Source: Parasponia andersonii
Taxonomy: Eukaryota > Streptophyta > Magnoliopsida > Rosales > Cannabaceae
Assembly: GCA_002914805.1 (NCBI GenBank)
Contig: JXTB01000616.1
Coordinates: 1-64,000, forward strand
Direction of reading: 5' to 3'
DNA: 64,000 nt
The number at the start of each line of letters is the position of its first letter. The stretch's first letter is position 1. The notes below the pieces were generated by a model. It was not told where the DNA came from. It was given only the letters and a program-made list of their open reading frames with translations, and ran no database searches. This document shows positions 37,301-51,240 of the stretch, piece by piece. Position numbers and translations under genes: made by a program.

Positions 37301-38238
37301 GCATATTAGTTTATTGTTGGGGGCTGGGTGGTAAATTTATAAATATGTGGGGGCATGCGTTGGTGTGCATCTAACTAAGGATAACTAGTTTGGCTGAAGA
37401 TACAATGGCATGCGGAAATTTTTTATCTAGACGGTGACCCAGCACATACTGCAATGCACTATCTCTATTCCACTAAGTTTAAAATCATTGGCAGCTCCCT
37501 TGTAAAGAAACTGAAAAATAAAATAGTATTGCCTAATTGTTTGCAAACTATCTGGTTAATTACTTTTCGAATTTCAGTCCGTTGTATATGTCTCTTTATA
37601 TTATAGGCTTCTGATTTATTCTGGTGTTCAAGTATCTATATATTTAGTATTTTAATAAAAAATTTTATTGTGGTATAAGATATTTGATAGGCAATTCATT
37701 TTTGACAATGCCGTCATAAGTGTATACAAGTTTGTTATTTTTCAGTCTTCTTTCTATTTATAGCTTGATTTGGTTTTTCTCTCTGGCTGTTTGAAACGAT
37801 TCTCAGCTATCATTTCCTGAACTCTTAAGTACTTCGAGTCACTTATAACAAATTTCATCAGAAATGCTTAACATTTTCACATTCACCTCTCGTAGTTTTA
37901 TATATTAAAGGACACAGAGACTAAAATTCACGACCATGTAATCAGATCTTGCAGCATGCTTGCATTTGCAGTCCAGCTAATATTAGTTTTATACGTAATA
38001 CAGATGGATAATTGATCCTCCTTTAGAAGTCACTGTACCATCAAAACGCACACCATGGCCTGATGCTCCTCCTGAACTCCCTTCTACCGAAAATCTAGCA
38101 ATCGGTGCGCAAGAGCAAGTAGTGAATCATTCGACAAAGACTCGATCGCCCAGATCAAAGCGACGGAGTAAGAGAAAGCACGACATGAGAACAGTAGTGG
38201 ACACACAGGTATCTGCAAGACATACTGAACAAAACTGA
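34349..38238 (+). CDS. IRX14: IRX14-like family 43 glycosyltransferase (xylan backbone)
   Basis: Three exons, 34349-35088, 35335-35901 and 38004-38238, join in frame to 513 residues, close to Arabidopsis IRX14 (~525). The family acts in the Golgi with IRX9 and IRX10 in extending the beta-1,4-xylan backbone of secondary walls. A short basic cytosolic tail is followed by a hydrophobic anchor (residues about 37-70), as in a type II membrane protein. The catalytic domain shows VVVVTPTYVRTFQALHMTGL, WIVVEAGG, the metal-binding DDS (about 262-264) in IVMFADDSNMHSMELFDEIQ, WPDAPPELP near the end, and a basic Ser/Arg-rich C-terminus (SPRSKRRSKRKH). The ATG at 34349 (MKLSALQQSY) matches the family start. 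Intron 2 is long (2.1 kb). Intron 1 carries a 22-bp tandem duplication (about 35240-35283). Confidence 0.96.
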
Positions 38239-40438
38239 AATGTATCGTCACCAAGGACACAAGAACTTCATTCTACTATGTGAATTTGAGACATTGAATC
38301 TTCAATATCAAAAGAATCTGAATTGACAAGGCATAGAGGCCCATGGATTCTTACATGTTATATGTGGGAAGACACCTTACCATAATGGGCCAAGTCGATC
38401 CATATGCACCTTGGAGTCTGCTTTTCACCGGAGTCTCACAATTTTTTTCTTCTTTTCTTTTTTTATATATTTTTTTGTTGGGGGTGATTGATTTTATGGC
38501 CTCATGAAGAGGCATGTGAACAGAATCTTGCTACGTTCTTCTGCCTTGTAGGAATTTGTATCCGAATTGTATTCATAAAAATCTTCTAAGATAGGAATTA
38601 TAGAGTTTGTGCTCTTTCTCTTGTTGGATTCCCGTAGAAAGAAAGATACGAAATGTAATAAAACGTTCTATCATTCATTTTCATAACATTGTCTTTGTCA
38701 TAACCCATGTTGCAAACTGAAATCTGACGTTACAGATCGGACCCAACTGAGCTCATTAACTCGTTCGTTCACTCAATCAGTGAGCCAAAGCCAACAGGTC
38801 TCTGCAACTTGGCCACCAATCGGTGTAATGTAAAGTAATAATCTCTGTTGTTGCATGTGCTTGGTTTTGAAACTCTTTACCAACTCTGAGAAACGTGAGG
38901 TGTATTATCTGTGTTTTCATTGGAAATTGTTCTTTTGATAAAATATTTTTGAGTCAGGAGCAGGTTTTTGTGACGTCATTTTGCATAGAAAAGATGGAAA
39001 AAAAAAAGAAGAATAATTGGTTTCACGGAAAAAAAGGTAGAAATAAATGGTCTGAACCGCCAAACTATGGGCGGCCGTAATTTAGTATCTCGTATCCCAG
39101 GTTCAAGGTTGTGTGGTAGATATGTTCTGTTTGCGCTGCCCCAAACAAGTTGGAGCAGAGACCACACTTAGGAAATTGTACAACTTTTAAAGAGTTCCAA
39201 CTGATCCTTGGAATTCGGTCTTATATTAACAGTATCTTCTAATATGGGGAAGGCTGTGTGTGAAAAAAAAAAAAAAAAAAAAAGATAAAAGATTGAGCTT
39301 GTATGATTTTCAACCCAAAATCAAGAATGATAATTTAGGTCATGGTACAATAAATATGACTTGAAAAACGATATTGAATTAACGAATTTAGAATGAGCAT
39401 ATATAATTGTAGTTCGTTACTACAAATTGTCATTTGAGTTGGTATCATGGTAAAAACTACGTGAAAGCTGAGATTGTGAAACATTTTGATGATAGGTACT
39501 ATTATGAATTGAATATATAACTAGATCAAAATAGGCAGGTGCACGTGTTTTAACAGTTTGTAGAAAACTTAAAACCCGAATATGAAATCTTGGACCGACT
39601 AATATTTCTGAAATGGATTGGCCATAATAAGGTTGAATGAATTAAAGTCTTAGGAAAACAAAGGATTTCAAAGGAAGCGACTGAATTTTATTAACAACGA
39701 CAAAGAGTTGGTCGTGTAACTGAGACTAATTTTATCTCATACTGGACTGGTGGTAGCTGTAGACTTTGATTCCAAATACAACTCATATTAGCTATAAAAA
39801 GACCATAAATAAGGAGCGAATTTTCTCGAGCCGGAATGCAAATATTTCAGTGACTCTTAACTCGAAGCAAATATTCAATATTGGGTACTTTAGGATAAGG
39901 ATAAAGGAACCATAAAAGAACAAGAGGATTTACTTCAGTCTGAATTAACCGTTTGATGCGACAAAGAAACGGTGGAATAATAAAGGGAAAAAAGAAATCT
40001 ACTTTATCTGCTGCCTATATTTTCTCTCTTTTACAAAGCTTTTTATTAAAGTGTCTCACAGTGACGCACGCACTTGGAGTTTTGACTGGTAGTTTCGATA
40101 AAAACCCTCACCTCTAAGCAAACCTGTAAGTTGCAACGTTACGTGGCCCAAACTCGTATGCCTAACCCACAACACTTTCTCGGATACTATTTATCTTTTT
40201 TATTTCTTTGGCTTAAAAATGGAAAATGGAAAATTTTCCTTCATGTTCCAAAAATCCAAATTCAGCCCCCTTAATTTCTGGTCCTGTTATATTATGTAAT
40301 CTTCTGTCTAACCAACAACGACCCACGAGCCCACATGGTCTACTGAGCCTATAATACCCCCAAGCCCACCCTCTTTTTTTTTTTTTTTTTTAAAAATAAT
40401 AATAATTCTCTTAAATCCACAAGACCCGTTTGTTTTCC
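38239..40438. other. IRX14 3' flank and gene-free interval
   Basis: The first few hundred bases should be the IRX14 3' UTR. The rest is AT-rich, with a poly-A run at about 39265-39283 and a poly-T run near 40374-40391. No other gene is supported. Confidence 0.5.
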
Positions 40439-40446
40439 TATATAAA
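40439..40446 (+). promoter_or_regulatory. TATA box of the cysteine protease gene
   Basis: TATATAAA lies 84 bases before the start codon, followed by a C-rich, pyrimidine leader (CCCCATAACCTCCCCCCCC). This is the expected position for a plant TATA box with a short 5' UTR. Confidence 0.65.
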
Positions 40447-40529
40447 CCCCATAACCTCCCCCCCCTCTGTTCTACAACACCAACCACTTTTTTATTTTCT
40501 CCTCACGAAACAAATTCATTCTTCAAACC

Positions 40530-42709
<2,180 letters not shown>

Positions 42710-43729
42710 ACTATCTTCGTTCTCAAGACGAAGTATATGGTCGGGATGCTACAAGAGTTGGTGCTTCTGTTTTCATACTGTCCCTCTTGGTTCATCATCT
42801 AGTGCAAGTCCCTTTGTTCCTTGTAGCTCTTAGTTCCACCAGAAGAATGACTGATCTTTGTTGCTTCTTAGAAACAACTCTTGTATATTAGATTTGAATA
42901 TTGCAAGAACTGCAATAGGAAAAAAAAAAGGTGTCATTGTTGCAGCTCATTGTCATCTCTATTTAGATTTTTAGTCTGAATTCATCAGGAAATCTATGTA
43001 AGCGCCCTTGTTATTATCCGCTTTCTGTTGAATGTTAGCCCCATCTTACTGTCTTGTTTGCTATTAATTGTTCTCATTTTAAGAGGTTTGAATCTTCATT
43101 GCATGATCTACTTTTTGAACATGATAGTCTGCAATTTCTGCAAGCAATGGAAGTTTGAGAACACTCTTTTCCTATCTAATAACAGGACTATTATAACTGT
43201 GGCTTCAAACTTGGTTTATTTCGTCTTATGGCATCTTGGGGTGGACAAAAATTATCAAGTTAATTGATTAAGGTTGAGGTAACAAAACCCTTCAAGTTAA
43301 AAGCTATGATATCCTTCTAATCTGCCAACATACGCCAGGGAAGAAAAGGAAGTTTCTAACTTTTATTATGACATCTTTCCCCACCTTCACGCAATGGCAA
43401 GAAAGTTCTGTAACTTTTCTGTATATGATAAGTTGTGTATCTTTATCAGTGGCCCTAGTATGTTTCCAATAAAACTTCAAATAGAAATAAAATGAAAAAA
43501 AAAATTCCTTTTGTTGCGTTCTCCTAAAAAATTAGATTTAGACCGGTTCTTATAAGTGGTAGATGTTGATGTGTTAAAATACTTGTTTTTGATTTCTAGA
43601 GATAATTGTTAGTTAGCCGCCATAATCTGTTCCACGACAAAACGCTGTAGAAGCAGTTGTCATACGAGGCATTTCTCTTTGTCGTTTTCTACCATGTTGA
43701 GGGCCGGGGCTGCTAAGCCAAACACATTT
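42710..43729. other. Protease 3' flank and gene-free interval
   Basis: The 3' UTR of the protease gene is expected within the first ~250 bases. The open frame at 43028-43267 has no family resemblance. Nothing else is supported. Confidence 0.5.
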
Positions 43730-45108
43730 CTCTTTGGGTTTTTGGTGCGTTTGCCCTCTAATTTTAATTTTATCGTGGTTTGACAATTTGGCTCTTAAAA
43801 ATAAATATTTGTCAATCAAGTACTTAAATTCACAAAATAGTTACAAATAAGCGCTATTCGTTAGTGGCTGTCAAATTATTAACGGTGTTGGTCACGTGAC
43901 TCTCACATGTAGCATTTTTTAGGGTCATTGTTGGTATTTTACTACACCTAAGGGTTTAGAGAGAGAATAAAATATGATTGGAGTTTTTAAATTTAACTTA
44001 ATATAAATTTCTCAAAACTAATTAACATCATCCTTCATAACTTAATTGAAGTTTTAAAATTAATTGAAGACAATTTATGCAAGTCCCATCGTGAAGGGTC
44101 GTGATGAGGAAATTTTATCATCCTTAGTTTCCTCTCTTTTCTTTGTAATTTTTTCTCGTTGAAAACTCTAGTCTCCAAGACACCAAGTTTGTTTAACGGG
44201 GTACTGATATGGGTGAGTACGTGATTTGATATTTATATAACTCGATATTTTCTTTTTCAAATTAACAAACATTAAAAAAAGAAAAATAATATTTTTCCTT
44301 TTTCTCATCTTTCTCTCTCTATCTCAATTTGGACGAACAAATCAGAATCATAGTCGTTTTAGTGATGAACCACTTGTTCGATCACATGTTGAGCTAGATT
44401 AAACGACTCAACTCTGAAATATCCTCCATTTGACTCAAATTGCAAACGGATCTTCTTCATCACGACATAATCCGGATCCAGGCCACTCGCCGAAGTTTCG
44501 AACTCAACTCAAAGGCCTTCCATTAGTGATCTAGATTCAGGCGATGGTGAGGACGAGCGATTGCATCAACCACTTTACTTTTTCCTAGTTTATTTATTTT
44601 GAACATCTTTTTTAGTTTATTTACTTTTCACAAAATTACTGGAGTTCCCCATAATATAAAGCAGTTAATTATATGTATAATATTGAAATATATACTCCAC
44701 TTACCCAGACCAAACACATTCGTTGCTGAACATTTTTCTCTTTTTTTTTTCCCTAATTTTTCAATTAATTTTGATGTATTAGTTTTGAGAAAGTTATATT
44801 AAATTAAATTTAAATTTAATTTTGAAATAATTTAAGCTTGAATTTAAAAACCCAATCTCATTCTATTTTCTCTCTCTAAACCGTTAGGAACTTAGGTGCA
44901 GTAAAATATCAATAATAACCCTAAAAATGCTACATGTGAGAGTCGCATAACCAACCAATTAGTAATTTGACAACCATTAACAAAATGGGCTTAATTGCCA
45001 CGGATTTATGAATTTAGGGAATTGATTGCCAACAATTTTTTTTTCAAGGACCAGATTTGCAAACCACGATAAAATCAGAGTAAAACCCTTAAATATAACC
45101 ACAAAGAG
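43730..45108. mobile_element. Element with long (~250-330 bp) terminal inverted repeats
   Basis: The left arm (about 43730-44000) and the right arm (about 44840-45108) are inverted copies. ATTTTATCGTGGTTTG, GACTCTCACATGTAGCATTT, TTTAGGGT(C/T)AT and TTTAGAGAGAGAA occur in the same order in the left arm and in the complement of the right arm. The interior (about 44010-44840) has a GC-richer stretch around 44400-44560. That stretch contains a short minus-strand frame (MKKIRLQFESNGGYFRVESFNLAQHVIEQVVHH) of unknown identity. The long arms suggest a foldback or long-TIR Mutator-like element. No matching target duplication was found, so the class is uncertain. Confidence 0.65.
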
Positions 45109-46304
45109 TAAGCATATTTTAGTGGAACAGTTTAGAGAACAAATAAATAACAAAATCAAACTGTTAAATGTCGTATTTTATGTTAGTCTGGCCCACTGGC
45201 CATTGTTTCGTTTTAGGACCTTTTCTGAGGCATGTTTCCTTGCTAAGTTCATGGTATCTTCATTGGTTTGGGATAAAGGAATATACATCTTTAATACAAC
45301 TGTATCAGGAGGCATAATGTATGTCATGTTTCCTCTTGAAAGGGAAGTAGAACGAAAAACAGATAGTTTGCCTGTCTTTATAGTTTTGAATCTCTCGGAA
45401 TTTTTAAGGGAAGTTATGTAAATGAAAAATAAAAATAAAAAATAAAAAATAAAAAAAGAGGAAGATATGCACTCTCATATGAGGCTCAACCACATGTTTT
45501 AATGTACATTTGCAAACTCTAAACTATTCTCAACAGTTAACAATTTTTGGATGGGCCAGCGGCTGCCTGGCTCTAGCTGTATTATAATTTAGTATGACCC
45601 TCTGAGAAAAGTACTACATCATAAATTATTCCATTTAATAGTTTTTATAATATAGGAAGTATCCAGTATCATCATGAGCTTAACTCCATTATACATATCG
45701 AGGAAATATTTTTTCCAATCAACTACAACCTGACAATATGATCAAGTGCTAGAGTTGAGCATATAACGTGTTTAAAGTCTTTGACCAGAAAATTAATGTG
45801 GGGTTTCACAAACTAATTATTTCAACAGCACAATAAAATATAAGCAGCAGTACTCAGATCTGAACTCTATCATCTTCCTTAAGTTTGTAAAGCTTGTTTA
45901 TAGTATTTACAAGCTGTTTTTGCTCATTCCTTTGTAATTTGAACTCCTATGACTGTAAAAGAAAAAAAAGAGAGAAAGAAACGTGCAGCATAAAAGAATA
46001 AATCCTTAAGGTAAGAATAGAACAGTATACCTAAAAGTCGTTTTGGAGGGAATACCTAATCCGAACCAAAGGCCAAAAAGGGTCCATGTGAGTGTGACTG
46101 CATAATCCATTGAAGGCAATTAAAGCATAAAGTTATAAATATCTAACTCAATTGATAACATCATTCACCAAACAGCTTTCTTTATTGGCATCATAGTTGG
46201 CTTTTTTGGAATAATAAACAATTTGCTATGCGCCTTTTGTTACTTGGGAAGCAATTCTTTTCAATCCAAATCTAAACCAATCCCAGAAGAGCCATTCCCA
46301 AAAG
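45109..46304. other. Gene-free interval and DUF247 promoter region
   Basis: A TTATAAATAT at about 46132-46141 could serve as a TATA box for the DUF247 gene some 165 bases downstream. Otherwise AT-rich without recognised content. Confidence 0.45.
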
Positions 46305-47900
46305 ATGGTTGCTGTGTTTAAGAAGGAGCTCTTGAGTTGGTATCTGATCACCCTTAAACTCAGAGAAACTGTAGAATCTGGAGTTGCAGCAACACCAATC
46401 TCTACCCAATCAATTGAGTTCCCTGAACAGCCTCAAACCCTGGTCCAGAAACAGCAGCAGGAGCCATCTGAATCTCTCCAAGTTGTGATAAAAGCTGATG
46501 GTGAGAACTTTGAGGAGGGACTCAAGTCACCAAATTCCGAGTGGGTGATCTCAATAAAAGAAAAACTCGAACAAGCTCGTCAAGATGACTTTGTTGGTTC
46601 ATGGGCAAAGCTCTGTATTTACAGAGTCCCTCACTACCTAAGAGAAGGAGATGACAAGGCTTACTTCCCCCAGATTGTCTCCTTGGGGCCTTATCACCAT
46701 GGCAAGAGACGCCTTCGCCAAATGGATCGCCACAAGTGGCGTTCGCTTCACCAAATCCTTAAACGCACCAATCAGGACATAAAGCTCTACCTTGACTCAA
46801 TCAAAGAGCTTGAAGAAAAGGCTCGAGCTTGTTATGAAGGGCCAATCACTCTAAGCAGCATTGAGTTTGTGGAGATGATGGTACTTGATGGTTGCTTTGT
46901 TCTTGAGCTCTTTAAAGGTGCAGCCGGCGGATTCAAGCCGCTTGGTTATCCTCGAAACGATCCCATCTTTGCTATGCGTGGATCGATGCATTCTATTCAG
47001 AGGGACATGATAATGCTTGAAAACCAGCTTCCACTCTTCATACTCGATCGGTTATTGGGACTTCAGGTTGGAGATCCTGACCAGAGAGGCCGCGTATCCA
47101 AACTAGCACTTCAATTCTTCGACCCCTTAATGCCAACGGACGAGCCACTAACAAAAAGTGACAGAAGCAAGCTGGAATCATCAATGGGATACACAACAAC
47201 ATTTGATCCATTATGGGATCAAGGTGGCCTTCATTGCCTAGACGTTTTCAGAAGAAGTCTCCTAAGGAGAGGGCCTCAACCAGAGCCAAGAGTTTGGATG
47301 AAACGGTGGTCTCACGCTAACCGGGTTGCAGATAAGAGAAGGCAGCAGCTGATTCATTGTGTCACAGAGCTAAGAGAAGCTGGTGTCAAATTCAAGAAAA
47401 GAAAGACCGATCGCTTCTGGGATGTAAGGTTCAAGAATGGGATTCTTGAAATTCCTCGGCTCTTGATCCATGACGGTACAAAGTCCCTTTTCCTCAATCT
47501 CATTGCATTCGAGCAGTGCCACGTTGATTCAAGCAATGAGATTACTTCATATGTGATATTCATGGACAACTTGATCAACTCACCTGAAGACGTGGGGTAC
47601 CTCCATTACTGTGGGATTATAGAGCACTGGCTAGGCAGTGATTCTGAGGTTGCCGACCTCTTCAACCGTCTCTGCCAAGAGGTGGTGTTCGACATCAACG
47701 ACAGCTATCTTTCGAGCTTGTCAGCCGATGTAAACCGGTATTACAACCATAAATGGAATGCTTGGAGAGCCAGCTTGAGACACAACTATTTCAGCAATCC
47801 CTGGGCCATCATTTCATTTGTTGCTGCAGTTGTTTTGTTGGCCCTCACTTTTGCTCAGACCTTCTATGGAGTTTACAGCTTTTACAGGACACCAAGCTAA
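46305..47900 (+). CDS. DUF247 (UPF0481) membrane-anchored protein
   Basis: A single uninterrupted exon of 531 codons, typical of this plant-specific family. After a variable N-terminus (about 1-80) comes the DUF247 core. It contains CIYRVPHYLREGDDKAYFPQIVSLGPYHHG, VEMMVLDGCFVLELF, DMIMLENQLPLFILDRLL, FLNLIAFEQCH, and YVIFMDNLINSPEDVGYLHYCGIIEHWLGSDSEVADLFNRLCQEV. One C-terminal transmembrane helix (WAIISFVAAVVLLALTFAQTFYGVYSFY) precedes a six-residue tail. The molecular function is unknown for most members; some grass DUF247 proteins are linked to self-incompatibility, but nothing here points to that role. The ATG at 46305 is the first in the frame. A later Met is not available before the conserved core, which supports this start. 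Confidence 0.95.
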   Translation: MVAVFKKELLSWYLITLKLRETVESGVAATPISTQSIEFPEQPQTLVQKQQQEPSESLQVVIKADGENFEEGLKSPNSEWVISIKEKLEQARQDDFVGSWAKLCIYRVPHYLREGDDKAYFPQIVSLGPYHHGKRRLRQMDRHKWRSLHQILKRTNQDIKLYLDSIKELEEKARACYEGPITLSSIEFVEMMVLDGCFVLELFKGAAGGFKPLGYPRNDPIFAMRGSMHSIQRDMIMLENQLPLFILDRLLGLQVGDPDQRGRVSKLALQFFDPLMPTDEPLTKSDRSKLESSMGYTTTFDPLWDQGGLHCLDVFRRSLLRRGPQPEPRVWMKRWSHANRVADKRRQQLIHCVTELREAGVKFKKRKTDRFWDVRFKNGILEIPRLLIHDGTKSLFLNLIAFEQCHVDSSNEITSYVIFMDNLINSPEDVGYLHYCGIIEHWLGSDSEVADLFNRLCQEVVFDINDSYLSSLSADVNRYYNHKWNAWRASLRHNYFSNPWAIISFVAAVVLLALTFAQTFYGVYSFYRTPS

Positions 47901-48411
47901 GTCCAACTAGCTGTCCCTTTGTTCCACTTCTAGTCCATTCTTTTTTTGTGCCAAATTCCAGAAAAGAATACACCTAATTAAGCTTAGGAATTCCCTGATT
48001 TTTTTCGTTTTTTTGTTTTTTTTTTTTTTTCAATTGACTTAAGAAAGCAGTGTGTTTTTTGCAATTGTCTGCTATTAAAGCTTAATGCAGGATTCGAGTT
48101 CCAAATTTTGTATGGCTTTTATGTCAAGCTTTGAGACTTTCCCAAATGGGTTTGAAAAAATGTATAAAAGCCTCACTCTATTCACTTTAAATGACCGGAT
48201 CAAACTTAAGCGTGATATATATACATCGCCAGCCAAATATGAGACAACCAAATTACTCCAAGAGCTCAACATATGCTTCATAGCCATTTAAAGTGGTCCA
48301 TTTTGTGGTCTGGAATAAGGATTTCGATGATTAAGCCCACTTGAAGCCCTCCTACAAACTCAAGTGGAAAAAAGAAAGGGGGTATTTCATAAGCTTACTT
48401 GTATCGATACA
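47901..48411. other. DUF247 3' flank
   Basis: Probable 3' UTR with a poly-T run near 48016-48030. Short open frames on both strands at 48075-48291 overlap each other and resemble nothing known. Confidence 0.5.
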
Positions 48412-48865
48412 CATTGTATTTTTTATTTTATTTTTTTATATTTTATTTAGTAGCGTTAATTTTTAGATTTAATATTTATTACAAATTTATATTCTAACAT
48501 TAATTTTTTTTTTTTTTTGTTTATCATTGTATTTTTTATTTTATTTTTTTATATTTTATTTAGTAGCGTTAATTTTTAGATTTAATATTTATTACAAATT
48601 TATATTCTAACATTAATTTATAACAATTAATTTTCTTAGATCATTTAATAAATTTACTCTCATGTTAATTTTTATATAATTTATTTTCAATTTTTTTAAT
48701 TAGATCTTAATAAATTAACTACTATAAATATAAATTGATATTGAGATATAAATTTTTAACAGATTTCAAATCTAAATACTAATATTAATAAATGATTAAA
48801 ATATAAAATATAATTTAAATAAAAAATCTAAATACAAAATTTTTAATATAAAAATGGTATTATCC
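48412..48865. mobile_element. Foldback MITE, copy 2, with duplicated left arm
   Basis: Related to the element at 26546-26889: the complement of its right part has AAATCTGTTAAAAATTTATATC where copy 1 has AAATCTGTTATAAATTTATACC, and both end with a GGATAATA-like motif. The left arm is present twice in tandem (starts 48412 and 48525, period 113 bp, both CATTGTATTTTTTATTTTAT). No coding content. Confidence 0.7.
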
Positions 48866-51240
48866 GCCGAGAAATGAAACACAAAAAAGTAAGGTAAACG
48901 ACAAGCATGCGTCTGTCCTAATGGAAATGGTTATATTGTGTAATCCTTCAATAAATGAAATAACGAATGGCACTTGAAGAAAACATAACGTACGATAAAC
49001 GAAAGTGTATCCTACTGCATTCGATTCTTTCTGATGAGGATAAAGGTGTGAACTAAATCATAAAGTAGCTATGAGATTCTGAATCATCATCAAACTTTTT
49101 CTCAGCAACTTATTTATTATTATTATTTTTTTGAAAAAAGGGATTTCGTGTCTTTGAAATTAAACAGCGAGTAAAAGAATTTACAGCTAAACTCAGTACT
49201 TTTCTTAGCTTGGTTGGATTTTGTTCGTCTTCTTATATTTTGTTTTAAGAGTCAACCTTTTATGTGACTTTCAACCTTTCGCATCAAATTCCCATCAACA
49301 AAGCAAAACCCAGAAAAACCCGCAAAGCTTCTTCGTGGGGAAAAAAAAAAGGAAAAAAAAAAAAAAGAGAAATGTGTGTAAGTTAACTCTCTCAACTTCA
49401 GATGGTGCAAATTCCTGCGCCGCCATCGTTGCCATCTGCTCGGTCTCTGTACAAGCATGTTGTAATATCAAACCCCGTCATCCCAAGGTGGTACCGGCTT
49501 TTAATATTTGGTATCATTTTATTCTCGCTGTCGTTTCATACCGTATTAACTATTATCGTTGTTTATGTTGTGTTTGTGTCGTTTGTCGTATTGTTTTGTT
49601 GTTCAGAGTTTGATATCGATTTTTTTTTTTTTTTTCCTAATGTCGTGTAGATTATCATTCATTTTGTGTTTTTTCAGTTCTTTTCCTTTTCTGATATTGT
49701 TGTCTTCTAATTTCTATTGTTACAGTCGTTTTTATAGTTGATTTAAATACATAACAAATATCACGCTGGTTGTCTTTTTCCAAGTTGATATGGCAAATAT
49801 TGTTGTTTTCTTACTTTTTCGTCTATCAATTCATTTCATTGTTCACAAAATGTTCTAGTTTTCACTTAATGTCGTTTTCTTGGTTGTTATCGTTTTCTGG
49901 CAGATGTCAATTAAGAAGAAGTCTTTTTGTTGAACAATTGTCCATCAAGATGGTGATTTTCTCGAATTATTATCTATCGAGACTGTCGTTTTCTCGTACT
50001 ATAGTCGTTGATTGTGTTGTGTCGTTTTGCCGTTTTCTTCTACCGCTCCAAAATTGAACACTTGATTAAAATCCGATTCTATACATTTTCTGCAGGGTTT
50101 AAAATCTTAACTCAGTTTCGCTAGGGAAAAAAATCTTGCCTCACACCAAATAGAAATCGTGCTTTCGCTTAACTTTTAAAGCCTTCCAAGAACCTTGAGA
50201 ATGGAGTAAAAGATAAGACTTTTGCAGCTGATAGAAGGGATACAACTACAAGGTCCAATGAATTTTCTTTACGACACAGTTCTTTGTAATACCTCTAGTT
50301 GAGATGAACCTGCAGCTAAGGGAAATATTCCTCCTTTTTAAGGCTATTTTCTCTAAAATTGCCGTTTAAAAAATGTTAATCATGTAAAGCTGCAAAATTT
50401 GTGTGAATTGTCTTAAACGAGCTCACGAAGTCACGTTCACTCATATGGTTATCATTCATGAGTGATATACACACAGACTTAATTTGCTCCAAAACCAAAG
50501 CATCAATGGTTACCTTTTTGGATCCATCTTTTGAACTTTAATTCAAGGAGAAAAAATAAGTAGGTTGCACAATGCTATACCATATTGCCAAAATATACAC
50601 AGATACTCAGTCCTCAGATAAAAGCTACTAGTAACTCTTTTCTCCCTAAAGATCAATTTGCAAGCGAGTTACCCTGGATTTTGGAACCCCTCCTTATAGA
50701 TAGAGGCTCACCTATGACGAGTCTCTTGGTTGATTAGCCCAAACATTTCAATGAAAGCTGCCATTAATTTTGGAATAACGCATATACGGGACAAGTGAGA
50801 TTTACGGCTAAATAAAACACAAGAAAAACGCAGAATGAGAGATGATCAATCCAAAAGGAAAGTTGCACTAAGCCCTTTTTCAGTCTGGAACTGGAATATA
50901 GGAGTACAATAAAACTAAGGTCTGGAAATCCAAAAATGCGCAGTATGACTGGCATTTCAAATAGCAAAGACTTAGAAAAGTACATGTCATTGGATGAATT
51001 ATTAACCAAAAAGGTAGCATTTCCCTTCTATACAAATGGAAGAAGAAAAGGACGTAAGCAACCACTTCATCTGGCAAAGCTACATTTCCAGGGTAAATGA
51101 ACAGCCAAGGTGCCTAATGTAGCACTAAACATGGTAATCTTGCCAACTGCAAAACTATTTGTCACCTGGATTTGTGACTCTTAAAAAAAGAAGAAAAAGG
51201 AGAAGAAGAAGAAGAAGTGATATAATCTACCTGAAAGAGT
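48866..51240. other. Interval between MITE and RER1, with a possible orphan first exon
   Basis: At 49402 an ATG opens MVQIPAPPSLPSARSLYKHVVISNPVIPR, with more balanced codons than its surroundings, followed by AAG/GTGGTACC that could be a splice donor and then T-rich intron-like DNA to about 50090. No continuation exon was recognised, so this may be a first exon of an unknown gene or chance. The 3' UTR of RER1 should lie just left of 51241. Confidence 0.35.
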
